From Candidatus Rubneribacter avistercoris (lineage in GTDB: Bacteria > Actinomycetota > Coriobacteriia > Coriobacteriales > Eggerthellaceae), in assembly GCA_019115845.1 (NCBI GenBank), contig DXCU01000035.1, positions 1-33,631 on the forward strand: DNA of 33,631 nt. The letters are read 5' to 3'. Positions 7,989 through 14,704 of this stretch are shown here, in pieces. Each line of letters opens with the position of its first letter. The first letter of the stretch is position 1. The translations under genes were made by a program, and so were the position numbers. A model generated the notes under the pieces. It was not told the DNA's origin. It ran no database searches and saw only the letters and a list, made by a program, of their open reading frames with translations.

Positions 7989-8302
7989 GAGGGGGGAGCA
8001 AGGAATTTTTCAGGCGCTGTTCTGCTGCGGTCGCGCTGTTTCGCGCGAAACGGGCTAGACCCAATAGGTTAGAATGGCCTGGAGTGCGAAAACGCCTGTC
8101 ACGGAGGGTTTTGCCAGGTATGTTTCGGATTGGCGCATAAGGTTTCGATGCGGTGGAAAGAGGCGGGGAAAGGGGCGCATGCCGCGCTTGCAGCCGATCT
8201 TTGGCAGCCTGGATAGGCGAGCGGAGCGAAAAGCCCCTTGCTGCAGCTGGTTGGCTGCGTGGTCTTTTCGATACAGGGCGACGCATTGAAAGGAGATCGA
8301 AC
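7989..8302. other. Non-coding gap with degenerate parS-like palindrome
   Basis: No gene is seen between the metal operon promoter and the tautomerase. At 8037-8052 TGTTTCGCGCGAAACG matches parS at 13 of 16 positions. Two of the three differences are the symmetric central pair (A-to-G and T-to-C), so the core palindrome is kept. Confidence 0.4.
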
Positions 8303-8512
8303 ATGCCGTACATAACGATTGAGAGCGGAGTTTTGTCAACTGAACAAAAGGATGCGTTGATCAAACGCCTGACAGAGGTGTCTTCTGAAATAATGAATGT
8401 GCCGCAAGAGTTTTTCTCGGTTACCATCAAGGAATTGCCGGACGAAAATTTCGGCATCGGAGGAAAAACGATAGGCGAAATCAAGGCTGAGTATCTGAGA
8501 AAGCGCGTATGA
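8303..8512 (+). CDS. 4-oxalocrotonate tautomerase family protein
   Basis: A 69-residue protein beginning MPYITIESG. After removal of Met the N-terminal proline is the catalytic base of the tautomerase superfamily, which interconverts keto and enol forms of small acids. The length is slightly above the classic 62-residue 4-OT subunit; such subunits assemble into hexamers. AAAGGAG lies about seven bases before the ATG. The gene is visibly less GC-rich than its neighbours and stands alone between long non-coding regions. The physiological substrate cannot be told. Confidence 0.88.
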   Translation: MPYITIESGVLSTEQKDALIKRLTEVSSEIMNVPQEFFSVTIKELPDENFGIGGKTIGEIKAEYLRKRV

Positions 8513-8653
8513 GCGAGCGCTCGCTGGATTGACCGGCCGTTCGCTCGCATCCTCGTCCCCGTTAGAAGCGTGCGGAAAATCATCCCAAATGTTGCAAATG
8601 CAACGGATGAGGGCGTCCTGGAGTGATATCTTCGGTGGCAGGTGAGGATCGGA

Positions 8654-8797
8654 GAACCCGTGAATCCTCAAAGCTGCGAACCCAAGAACTTGCGAACCTG
8701 AGAATTTGCGAACCTGAGGACCTGCGAACTCGAGAACCTGCAAACCCAAGAACCTGCAAACCCAAGAACCTGCTAACTCGAGAACCTGCGAACTTAG
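8654..8797. repeat. Nine-unit 16-bp tandem repeat
   Basis: Nine consecutive 16-base units with rough consensus GAACCTGCGAACCYRA. Units at 8734-8749 and 8750-8765 are identical (GAACCTGCAAACCCAA), and the first two units are most diverged. The array ends a few bases before the ribosome site of the 4Fe-4S gene and would sit in its leader or promoter. There are no spacers, so it is not a CRISPR array. The rest of 8513-8813 holds only the short palindrome AGCGAGCGCTCGCT at 8512-8525. Confidence 0.9.
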
Positions 8798-8813
8798 GGA
8801 GAAGGGAGATTTT

Positions 8814-9578
8814 GTGATACGCACGATCATTCAGATAGACGAGGACGCTTGCAACGGTTGCGGCCTCTGTGTTTCGGCCTGCCATGAGGGAGCTATCGGT
8901 CTGGTGGGAGGCAAGGCGCGCCTTTTGCGCGACGATTTCTGCGACGGACTGGGCGACTGCCTGCCCGCGTGCCCGACCGGGGCCATCTCGTTCGTCGAGC
9001 GGGAGGCGGCGGCCTATGACGAAGAGGCCGTTCGCGCGGCGCAGAAGGCGGCCGCGCCGGCAGCGGCTTCGACCGTGGCTTCGGCTGTGCCGGCGCCTGC
9101 TGCGCCGGCGGGTGGCTGCCCGGGATCGCTCTCGCGCTTCTTCGGACACGGCGGCGAAGGGGCGAGCGGGCGCGGCGACGACGAAAGCGCGGACGAGGGG
9201 CGCTCGCCATCCCGCTTGGCCCAGTGGCCGGTGGAGATCAAGCTCGTGCCCGCGCGGGCGCCATACTTTGAGGGCGCCGACATCCTTGTGGCCGCCGATT
9301 GCACCGCCTTCGCTTACGCCGACTTCCATCGCGATTTCATGCGCGGAAAGGTGACGCTCATCGGCTGCCCGAAGCTCGATGGCGTGGACTACGCCGACAA
9401 ATTGACCGACATCCTTTCGTCTAACAACGTGGCTTCGGTTACGGTCGCGCGCATGGAGGTTCCCTGCTGCGGCGGGATCGAGCGCGCCGTGCGCACGGCC
9501 GTCGAGCGCAGCGGCAAGGACGTGCCCGTCGAGGTGGCCGTCATCTCCACGCGAGGAGAGCTGCTCGCGCGCCGCTGA
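8814..9578 (+). CDS. 4Fe-4S dicluster ferredoxin-domain protein
   Basis: A 254-residue soluble protein. The N-terminal 60 residues form a ferredoxin module with Cys13, Cys16, Cys19 and Cys23 (CNGCGLCVSAC) and a second, unusual set Cys43, Cys49 and Cys53 (CDGLGDCLPACP). The second set has a wider first gap than the standard CxxCxxCxxxCP, so one cluster may be atypical. A long Ala/Gly-rich linker (about 70-135) joins it to a C-terminal domain with ADCTAFAYADFH, CPKLDG and a CCGG motif; I know no function for that half. GTG 8814 follows GAAGGGAG. It probably passes electrons in anaerobic redox metabolism, but no partner enzyme is adjacent. Confidence 0.85.
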   Translation: MIRTIIQIDEDACNGCGLCVSACHEGAIGLVGGKARLLRDDFCDGLGDCLPACPTGAISFVEREAAAYDEEAVRAAQKAAAPAAASTVASAVPAPAAPAGGCPGSLSRFFGHGGEGASGRGDDESADEGRSPSRLAQWPVEIKLVPARAPYFEGADILVAADCTAFAYADFHRDFMRGKVTLIGCPKLDGVDYADKLTDILSSNNVASVTVARMEVPCCGGIERAVRTAVERSGKDVPVEVAVISTRGELLARR

Positions 9579-9984
9579 TCCCGCAGTTAGGCGATGCAGG
9601 CTGCGACGGCCCTCCGCTACCGCAGCCTCTCTGGCGCCGCTGCGATCCCCCGATGTTGCGGCTTCCTTGATGCCGTTGCGTCCTTTCGCTGTTGCGACTC
9701 TTCGGTGGCATGGTGCTCCAACGTCGAGGCCCTTTGGCGCAACGGACTCTGCCGCTGCGGCCTCCTTGTCGCAGCGATCTTCCGCTGCTGCAGCCCCTCT
9801 GGCTCCGCTGCGGGCCTTTGCTGTTGCGACTCTTCGGTGGCATGGCGCTCTAACATCGAGGCTTTTTCGACGCCATAGGGACTCTCTGCCGCTGCGGCCT
9901 TCCGACGGCGATGCGGTCTGCGCAGCGGCTTTTCGGTGGCTTGACGCCTCATGAGGTGCGGTGCCTGGCGCAACCCCCTCAAGA
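9579..9984. repeat. Non-coding region with long imperfect direct repeats
   Basis: No supported gene. A 42-base segment at 9689-9730 recurs at 9821-9862 with three differences, an offset of 132 bases; after it both copies share GACTCT and GCCGCTGCGGCCT words. TCTTCGGTGGCA also occurs at 8629-8640, and TTTCGGTGGC near 9930. The tract is dominated by GCTGCGG/CGCTGC words on one strand and leads straight into parS sites 2 and 3. Confidence 0.7.
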
Positions 9985-10000
9985 TGTTTCACGTGAAACA
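9985..10000. other. parS: parS site 2
   Basis: Exact TGTTTCACGTGAAACA. It starts 34 bases before site 3, the closest pair in the cluster. Confidence 0.92.
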
Positions 10001-10018
10001 TCTGTATGCGCAAACGAA

Positions 10019-10034
10019 TGTTTCACGTGAAACA
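10019..10034. other. parS: parS site 3
   Basis: Exact TGTTTCACGTGAAACA flanked by CGAA and TTCG, which extends the palindrome. It lies upstream of the AraC gene and just before a 20-bp tandem repeat. Confidence 0.92.
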
Positions 10035-10041
10035 TTCGAGC

Positions 10042-10101
10042 GCGTTCGGCAACGCGCCGCTGCGTTCGACAACGCGCCGCTGTGTTCGACGATGTGTCGC
10101 C
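10042..10101. repeat. Three-unit 20-bp tandem repeat next to parS
   Basis: Three adjacent 20-base units with consensus GCGTTCGACAACGCGCCGCT: the first two differ at one base and the third is more diverged. They lie 7 bases after parS site 3 and before the AraC gene. Confidence 0.8.
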
Positions 10102-10181
10102 GCGCCCGCCGTCCGCAATTTCGTTCAAGCGCGCGGCGCGGCTTCGTGGTATCGTTCCCGTTTCGGACGAGAGGACGGGAA

Positions 10182-11057
10182 ATGGAAGCACGTGCGAAAC
10201 GGAATGCGGCTTCGGCCGGCCCCCGCGCGGGGGCCGAGGTTCGACGCGTCTGCGCGCTCCGGAACGTTCCAGGCGTCGAAGCGATCTCTCTCGAGGGCGT
10301 TGCCCAGCCGTTCCCCAGGCACTTCCACGACTTTTGGACGGTGGGCGCCTTCGCGCGGGGCAGGCGGCGCACGTCATGCGGCGGCCGGACCCTCGACGTC
10401 GGGCCGGGGCAGGCGGTGTTGTTCGCCCCTGGCGAGGCGCACGGATGCCGTCCGGCGGACGACGCGGCGCTTTGCTATCGGAGCGTGACCGTGCCCGATG
10501 CGCTGCTCGCGCGCCTGCTTGGCGGAAGCGGCGAACCCGGGCGCCCGGAGAGCTTCGTCGTCCGCGACGCGACGCTCATCCGGGCGATGGCCGACGTGTG
10601 CGCGCTCGCGACCAGCCCGGATGCCGACGCGCTCGCGCAGGAAGAGGCCCTGGCCGTGCTCGTCGCGCGCATCGCGGCGCATTGCGCGCCCGTCGGGCGG
10701 CGCGCCTCCGATGCCGCTGCGTCGTCCTCTGCGGGAGTCGAGCGCGCCCGGGCGCTGCTCGAACGGAACTGCGTCGAAGGCGCTTCCCTTTCCGAGCTTG
10801 CCGAGGTGGCAGGGCTTTCGCGCTGCCACCTCGTGCGCGCGTTCTCGGCCCGCACCGGCCTTACGCCGCATCGCTACCTGCAGACGCTGCGCGCGAACCG
10901 CGCCCGCCACCTGCTGGCGGACGGCCTTGCGCCGGCTCAGGCGGCCGCGCGGTCCGGATTCTCCGACCAGGCGCACCTGACCCGCGTGTTCAAGGCGCAC
11001 TTCGGCCTCACCCCGGCACGCTACCGCGCGGGGGCTGAAAGGGGGCGCCGGTCGTGA
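10182..11057 (+). CDS. AraC-family transcriptional regulator
   Basis: A 291-residue regulator with the usual two-part build. An N-terminal cupin ligand domain shows HFHDFWTVG (about residues 47-55) and VGPGQAVLFAPGEAHGC. A C-terminal double helix-turn-helix shows LAEVAGLSRCHLVRAF and ARSGFSDQAHLTRVFKAHFG. The start at 10182 is preferred: GAGGACGGGAA precedes it and the cupin begins soon after. The longer frame from 9951 would translate through two parS sites, giving MFHVKH-type peptides, and is rejected. Its stop overlaps the start of the exporter gene (GTGA), so the two are translationally coupled. It probably activates this pair in response to the exporter's substrate, which is unknown. Confidence 0.9.
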   Translation: MEARAKRNAASAGPRAGAEVRRVCALRNVPGVEAISLEGVAQPFPRHFHDFWTVGAFARGRRRTSCGGRTLDVGPGQAVLFAPGEAHGCRPADDAALCYRSVTVPDALLARLLGGSGEPGRPESFVVRDATLIRAMADVCALATSPDADALAQEEALAVLVARIAAHCAPVGRRASDAAASSSAGVERARALLERNCVEGASLSELAEVAGLSRCHLVRAFSARTGLTPHRYLQTLRANRARHLLADGLAPAQAAARSGFSDQAHLTRVFKAHFGLTPARYRAGAERGRRS

Positions 11058-11935
11058 AGGGCCACGTTCTCGCGCTCGTCACCGTGCTCGTGTGGGCGGT
11101 GACGTTCGTGTCCACGAAAGTGCTGCTTGTGCATCTTTCCCCCATCGAGATACTGTTTCTGCGCTTCGTCGTGGGGTTCCTCGCGCTCATGGCGCTGCGT
11201 CCGCGCCGCCTGCGCCTTGCGCGCCGCTCGCAGGAAGGCTGGTTCGCCTTGGCCGGCGCCACGGGCGTCGCGCTGTACTACCTGCTGGAGAACATCGCGC
11301 TCACCTTCTCCTCGGCGTCGATGGTGGGCGTGGTGGTGGCCGCCGCGCCCCTGTTCACGGGCATCCTGTCGGCGCTGCTGCTGAAAAGGCGGCCGCGCGC
11401 GGCCTTCTTCCTGGGCTTTGCGGTGGCCATGACGGGCGTCGTGCTCGTGAGCTTCGGGGGAGGGGCCTTCGCGCGCGGCCTTGCCGAGGAAGCGGGCTTC
11501 GAGGCCGCAGGCGTGCTCCTCGCGCTTGCGGCAGCTCTCACGTGGGCAGCGTATTCCCTCGTCACGGACAAGATCGCTTCGTTTGGTCTGGACGGCGTCC
11601 TCGTCACGCGGCGCACCTTCGCCTGGGGGCTTCTGTTCATGGCCCTCGCGCTGCCGTTTTTCGGCTTCTCGCCGGATTGGGCCTCGCTTGCGCTGCCCGA
11701 GGTGTGGGGCAACCTCGCCTTCCTCGGCCTAGGCGCGAGCGCGCTGTGCTTCGTGACGTGGAACCTTGCGGTGGGGAAGCTGGGTCCCGTGACCGCGAGC
11801 CTCTACATTTACCTGGTTCCGGCGCTCACCGTGCTTGCCTCGGCCCTGGTGCTTGGCGAGCCGCTCACGCCGCCCGTCATCGTCGGCGTGCTGCTCACCG
11901 TGGGCGGCCTGGCGCTCTCCGAGCGCGGACGATAA
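11054..11935 (+). CDS. EamA/DMT-superfamily transporter
   Basis: A 293-residue inner-membrane protein of ten hydrophobic segments in two EamA repeats, about residues 4-135 and 150-288. The second repeat ends SLYIYLVPALTVLASALVLGEPL, the typical DMT signature region. DMT carriers move small metabolites such as amino acids or their derivatives, most often outward. GTG 11054 overlaps the AraC stop codon. Being coupled to a dedicated regulator suggests inducible export of a specific compound. Confidence 0.92.
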   Translation: MKGHVLALVTVLVWAVTFVSTKVLLVHLSPIEILFLRFVVGFLALMALRPRRLRLARRSQEGWFALAGATGVALYYLLENIALTFSSASMVGVVVAAAPLFTGILSALLLKRRPRAAFFLGFAVAMTGVVLVSFGGGAFARGLAEEAGFEAAGVLLALAAALTWAAYSLVTDKIASFGLDGVLVTRRTFAWGLLFMALALPFFGFSPDWASLALPEVWGNLAFLGLGASALCFVTWNLAVGKLGPVTASLYIYLVPALTVLASALVLGEPLTPPVIVGVLLTVGGLALSERGR

Positions 11936-11966
11936 CGCCGCCCAACTCCCTTGCGAGGCGTACGAA

Positions 11967-11982
11967 TGTTTCACGTGAAACA
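11967..11982. other. parS: parS site 4
   Basis: Exact TGTTTCACGTGAAACA, preceded by GCGTACGAA, the same left flank as site 6. Confidence 0.92.
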
Positions 11983-12104
11983 TCCTGACCTGCCGATTAG
12001 CGCCGACCTGTGTCGATTCGTGCGAATCGGTGCTGGTCAGACGCTCGCACTTGGTTTTCCGCGACTCCTGCGGCCAATTTTGCGGCCCGCTGTCCACGAA
12101 CAGA

Positions 12105-12120
12105 TGTTTCACGTGAAACA
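12105..12120. other. parS: parS site 5
   Basis: Exact TGTTTCACGTGAAACA, non-coding, with flanks AGA and TCC. Confidence 0.92.
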
Positions 12121-12281
12121 TCCTGCGACGGAAAACAGCGACGGGGCGAAGCGAAAGCCGATGCCGAAGCCCTTTCCGTCGAAAGGCCGCGACACTTCCG
12201 TGCGAACGCCGGCGAGTCGTTGACAAGATGCATCGTGTATACTGGGTGGCCAGACGTGCACCTGCGGAAAAGGAGACCCTC

Positions 12282-12695
12282 ATGATGGACCGACCGCCGA
12301 CCGAAAACGAGATGGCCGCCCTTTTGGGAGAGTCCTTGCTCGGCGTGTGGACGGGACTGCGCGCGCTTGTCGAAGAGCGCTACGACGCGGAGCCTGTCTG
12401 GAACGCGGGCGGCAAGGCGTGGACTTACGAGCGCGCGTACCGCAAGGGAGGCAGGAGGCTTTGCTCGCTGCACGCCAGGGAGGCATGCGTGGGCTTCATG
12501 GTTATCTTAGGGAGGGACGAGCGGGCACGGTTCGAGGCCGATCGCCAGGCGTTCTCCGAGCCCGTCCGCGCCGCTTACGACGCTGCGCGGACGTACCGCG
12601 ATGGGAAATGGGTCATGTTCGAGCCGATCGACGAATCGTCCTTCGACGACTTCGCGCGCCTTCTGCGCATCAAGAGGCGGCCGGATCGAGGGTAA
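12282..12695 (+). CDS. DUF3788-like protein
   Basis: A 137-residue soluble protein. The pattern of an N-terminal amphipathic stretch, WNAGGKAWTYERAYRKGGRRLCSLH, a GFMVILGRDERARFE middle and a final DGKWVMFEPIDESSFDDFARLLRIK resembles the DUF3788/YdhG-type family found with small-molecule-binding folds; no catalytic role is established. AAAAGGAG ends eight bases before ATG 12282. The in-frame ATG at 12228 lies within the promoter-like region and lacks a ribosome site. A hairpin with a T run follows, so it is probably a single-gene unit. Confidence 0.75.
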   Translation: MMDRPPTENEMAALLGESLLGVWTGLRALVEERYDAEPVWNAGGKAWTYERAYRKGGRRLCSLHAREACVGFMVILGRDERARFEADRQAFSEPVRAAYDAARTYRDGKWVMFEPIDESSFDDFARLLRIKRRPDRG

Positions 12696-12706
12696 GGCCG
12701 CGCGAC

Positions 12707-12736
12707 GGCGGCGAAACGGCTGCCGCCCTTTTTTTT
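12707..12736 (+). terminator. Rho-independent terminator after the DUF3788-like gene
   Basis: A stem GGCGGC/GCCGCC (12707-12712 with 12722-12727) is followed after one C by eight T residues (12729-12736). It ends 12 bases before parS site 6. Confidence 0.85.
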
Positions 12737-12748
12737 GGAGCGTACGAA

Positions 12749-12764
12749 TGTTTCACGTGAAACA
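12749..12764. other. parS: parS site 6
   Basis: Exact TGTTTCACGTGAAACA with left flank GCGTACGAA and right flank TTCG. It follows a terminator and precedes a repeat-rich gap. Confidence 0.92.
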
Positions 12765-13146
12765 TTCGGGCCCGTCGATTCGCCTGGTTGACGCCTGTTG
12801 GGCTGGTTGACGCTGTTGCTGGTTGGCACCGATTCGACTGGTTGACGCCTGTTGGGCCGGCTGGCACCGATTCGGCTGATTCGCGCCGATCATCGCCGAC
12901 CTGCAGCCCCTGATCTGCGCCCAGCCCTTTGAGGCTCCCGCTCGATCCACGCCCGGCCTTTTGCATGCCTGCCCGGCTTTCGCCTGTCCTTTGCGGCCCG
13001 CCGCTTGATCCACGCCCGGCTTTTCGCGGCCCATGCCCTGCTCTCGCCAGGCCCCTTGCGGCCTTCACGGCGGGTTTTGCGTCGACAGCCTCCGCATGCG
13101 TGGGCGAAGCCGCGCGATGCGACCCTCGGTGCGCTCGGCGAGGCCC
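12765..13146. repeat. Non-coding repeat-rich gap between convergent genes
   Basis: No supported gene in about 380 bases. TGGTTGACGCCTGTTGGGC occurs at 12785-12803 and again from about 12839, with partial copies between. GGCACCGATTCG occurs twice (near 12825 and 12861). Further on, GATCCACGCCCGGCTTTT-like words occur twice (near 12944 and 13008). It looks like decayed tandem duplication rather than coding sequence. Confidence 0.6.
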
Positions 13147-13821
13147 TCACGCCTCCGGAGCAGCCCGGAGGGCCGGTGCGGCGCGGCTGAGGAGCGCCGC
13201 GAAATCCCCGGTAAGCCACAAGGCGGCCCCATCCGCGTCGAGCGTAAGCGGCATGCGGTCGTGAACCGGCGCGACGACGGCGGAGGGCCTGGTGGTCATG
13301 AGCGAGAAGCGCCCGGCCTCATGTATTCCCGCCAAAAGCAGCGGCGCGCCGTCGGTGCGCGCGAAGGCGTAGGGGCGGCGCATCGGACTGCCCGTGCGCG
13401 GGCTTGGCACCGTCTCGGTCGCGTGGGATTCGAAGAACCCCCAGGCCGGCACAAGGCATCGTCGGCGCTTAAGCGACGCGCGCCACATGCTCGAAGAGGC
13501 GCCGAGCGCCGTCTCGATGCGCGTGTTGAACACGGGACCCTTCTTCCAGGGTACCTCGTATCCCCAGATCATATCCGCGATGGCCAGCTGCGTTCCAAGC
13601 CCCGTGGGCACGATGAGCGCCGCAACCGACGAAGGGAAGGCGTCGCGGCGCTCCCCGGGGCCGTCCGCAACCGGCCTGGACAGGCTCGCCCGAAAGCTTC
13701 CGAGCGCATCGAGTGCCCCCAGCTTCCCACCCGCGTCTTCCCGCGCCTCCAAGCTGCGCGCGACCTCTGCGGCGATGCGGGCGACCTCGGCCCGATCAAC
13801 CGCGACGAAACGCCTGCACAC
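13147..13821 (-). CDS. SOS response-associated peptidase (SRAP; HMCES/YedK family)
   Basis: SRAP proteins form a stable covalent link between their N-terminal cysteine and abasic sites in single-stranded DNA, shielding them until repair. The GTG at 13821, with AAGGAG six bases upstream, gives an N-terminus of Met-Cys2, as the mechanism requires. The usual MCGRF reads MCRRF here, an unusual Arg at position 3. Other conserved elements are present: FNTRIET (active-site Asn and Glu), RCLVPAWGFFES and HDRMP (catalytic His). Length 224 residues fits the family. On the minus strand TACAAT (13866-13861) is a likely -10. No LexA box is seen, in contrast to dinB. Confidence 0.9.
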   Translation of the reverse strand: MCRRFVAVDRAEVARIAAEVARSLEAREDAGGKLGALDALGSFRASLSRPVADGPGERRDAFPSSVAALIVPTGLGTQLAIADMIWGYEVPWKKGPVFNTRIETALGASSSMWRASLKRRRCLVPAWGFFESHATETVPSPRTGSPMRRPYAFARTDGAPLLLAGIHEAGRFSLMTTRPSAVVAPVHDRMPLTLDADGAALWLTGDFAALLSRAAPALRAAPEA

Positions 13822-14097
13822 AACCCGCTCCTTCCCGCAACGCCAGCTTCCAGGCGCAGCATTGTACCACGCGCCCCGCCGCGCGCCACGCATGCCGCCT
13901 GCAGTATGGCGTACCCCGTCGCCCGCCGCGCATGTCGCTTGCAGCATGGCGCGCCGCGCTCGCAGGCGTCGCGTTCTGCACGCGCCCACGTCCACGTGCG
14001 TCATGTTCACACCGTGCGCATGCTCTGAGGACATCGCTGCGCGTCGCCCGCCCCTCCATCATGCGCCCCGCCGCCCGCGCCGTTGCCCAAACATGAC
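13822..14097. repeat. Gap between SRAP and csoR with an imperfect 42-bp repeat
   Basis: GCATGCCGCCTGCAGTATGGCG (split here only by description) near 13890 recurs as a close copy near 13932, each with CCGCGC in front. Otherwise the stretch is high-GC sequence without a supported gene. It carries the SRAP -10 on the minus strand. Confidence 0.45.
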
Positions 14098-14157
14098 TTG
14101 ACAATGCCCCCGGAGGGTATATACTGCCCTCGATGTCAAGATGCCCCCTGGGGGCAT
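14098..14157 (+). promoter_or_regulatory. csoR promoter with two CsoR-type operators
   Basis: TTGACA (14098-14103), a 16-base spacer and TATACT (14120-14125) form a strong promoter. ATGCCCCCGGAGGGTAT (14104-14120) fills the spacer, and the perfect inverted repeat ATGCCCCCTGGGGGCAT (14141-14157) lies just after the expected transcription start. G/C-tract palindromes bounded by AT are typical CsoR sites, so copper-relieved autorepression is likely. Confidence 0.88.
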
Positions 14158-14182
14158 ATGAAGCGAATGGAAGGAGGGCGGC

Positions 14183-14485
14183 ATGGACGGAAAGGAATGC
14201 TGCCACCACAAGGAGACGCCGCGCTCGCAGGAGCTGCAAAACGACCTGCAAAAGCGCCTCAACCGCGTGATAGGCCAGCTCAACGGCGTGAAGAGCATGA
14301 TCGACGACAACCGTTACTGCGGGGACGTCCTCGTGCAGCTCGCAGCCGCCGAAAGCGCCGTGCACCGCGTTTCGGAGCTCATGCTGCAAGACCACTTGGA
14401 AACGTGCGTGGTCGAGCAGATCCAGCGCGGCAACGTCGAGGTGGTGGACGAGGTCATGCAGCTTCTGCGGAAGTTCTCGCGTTGA
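14183..14485 (+). CDS. csoR: Copper-sensing transcriptional repressor CsoR
   Basis: A 100-residue all-helical repressor of the CsoR/RcnR family; Cu(I) binding releases it from DNA. The three copper ligands are present at family spacing: Cys46 (RYCGDVL), His71 and Cys75 (DHLETC), with 25 and 4 residues between them. This Cys-His-Cys set indicates Cu(I) rather than the Ni/Co or sulfur sensors. The N-terminus has extra potential ligands, CCHH at residues 6-9. AAGGAGG precedes the ATG. It lies ahead of copA, and its own promoter carries matching operators. Confidence 0.95.
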   Translation: MDGKECCHHKETPRSQELQNDLQKRLNRVIGQLNGVKSMIDDNRYCGDVLVQLAAAESAVHRVSELMLQDHLETCVVEQIQRGNVEVVDEVMQLLRKFSR

Positions 14486-14512
14486 CGCGCTGCCCTAGAT
14501 GCCGCCCGCGGA

Positions 14513-14528
14513 TGTTTCACGTGAAACA
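14513..14528. other. parS: parS site 7
   Basis: Exact TGTTTCACGTGAAACA in a GGA..TCC-extended palindrome. It lies between csoR and copA, so any csoR-copA transcript would pass through it. Confidence 0.92.
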
Positions 14529-14704
14529 TCCGTGCGTCTGAATTCGCGTCAAAGCTGTGCGCCCGAAAGGCATCCGAAAGAAGCCCCCTGCACCCTCTGT
14601 CCCAGGAAGCTCCAAGCACATCCCCTGACCCCGTGTTCGCATCTGCGGGAAAAGAGCGCAGCCGCTGCGCGAGAAGCGGCAGAGAGACTATATGAGGAAT
14701 CGTT

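Larger units (their letters stand above)
11936..12281. other. Non-coding gap carrying parS sites 4 and 5 and a promoter-like site
   Basis: No gene is seen. It holds two parS sites 138 bases apart. TTGACA (12220-12225) and TATACT (12238-12243) precede the next gene but are only 12 bases apart, too close to act together, so TATACT with another -35 is likelier. The words CCGATTAGCGCCGACCTG near 11992 resemble GCGCCGATCATCGCCGACCTG near 12883, beyond parS site 6. Confidence 0.5.

Noticed and set aside
8654..8797. CRISPR array
   Set aside because: Units are contiguous 16-mers with no unique spacers, and no cas genes are present.
9951..10181. Extended N-terminus of the AraC regulator and other MFHVKH peptides
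   Set aside because: These are translations of the parS palindrome; every parS gives the same peptide in one frame, and none has a ribosome site.
12220..12243. TTGACA/TATACT promoter for the DUF3788-like gene
   Set aside because: The two boxes are 12 bases apart, too near to be used together by the main sigma factor; the -10 may still be used with another -35.
7166..14528. Palindromes read as ordinary repressor operators
   Set aside because: The same exact 16-mer stands at unrelated genes, between operon genes and beyond terminators, and equals parS; an operator would sit at promoters.
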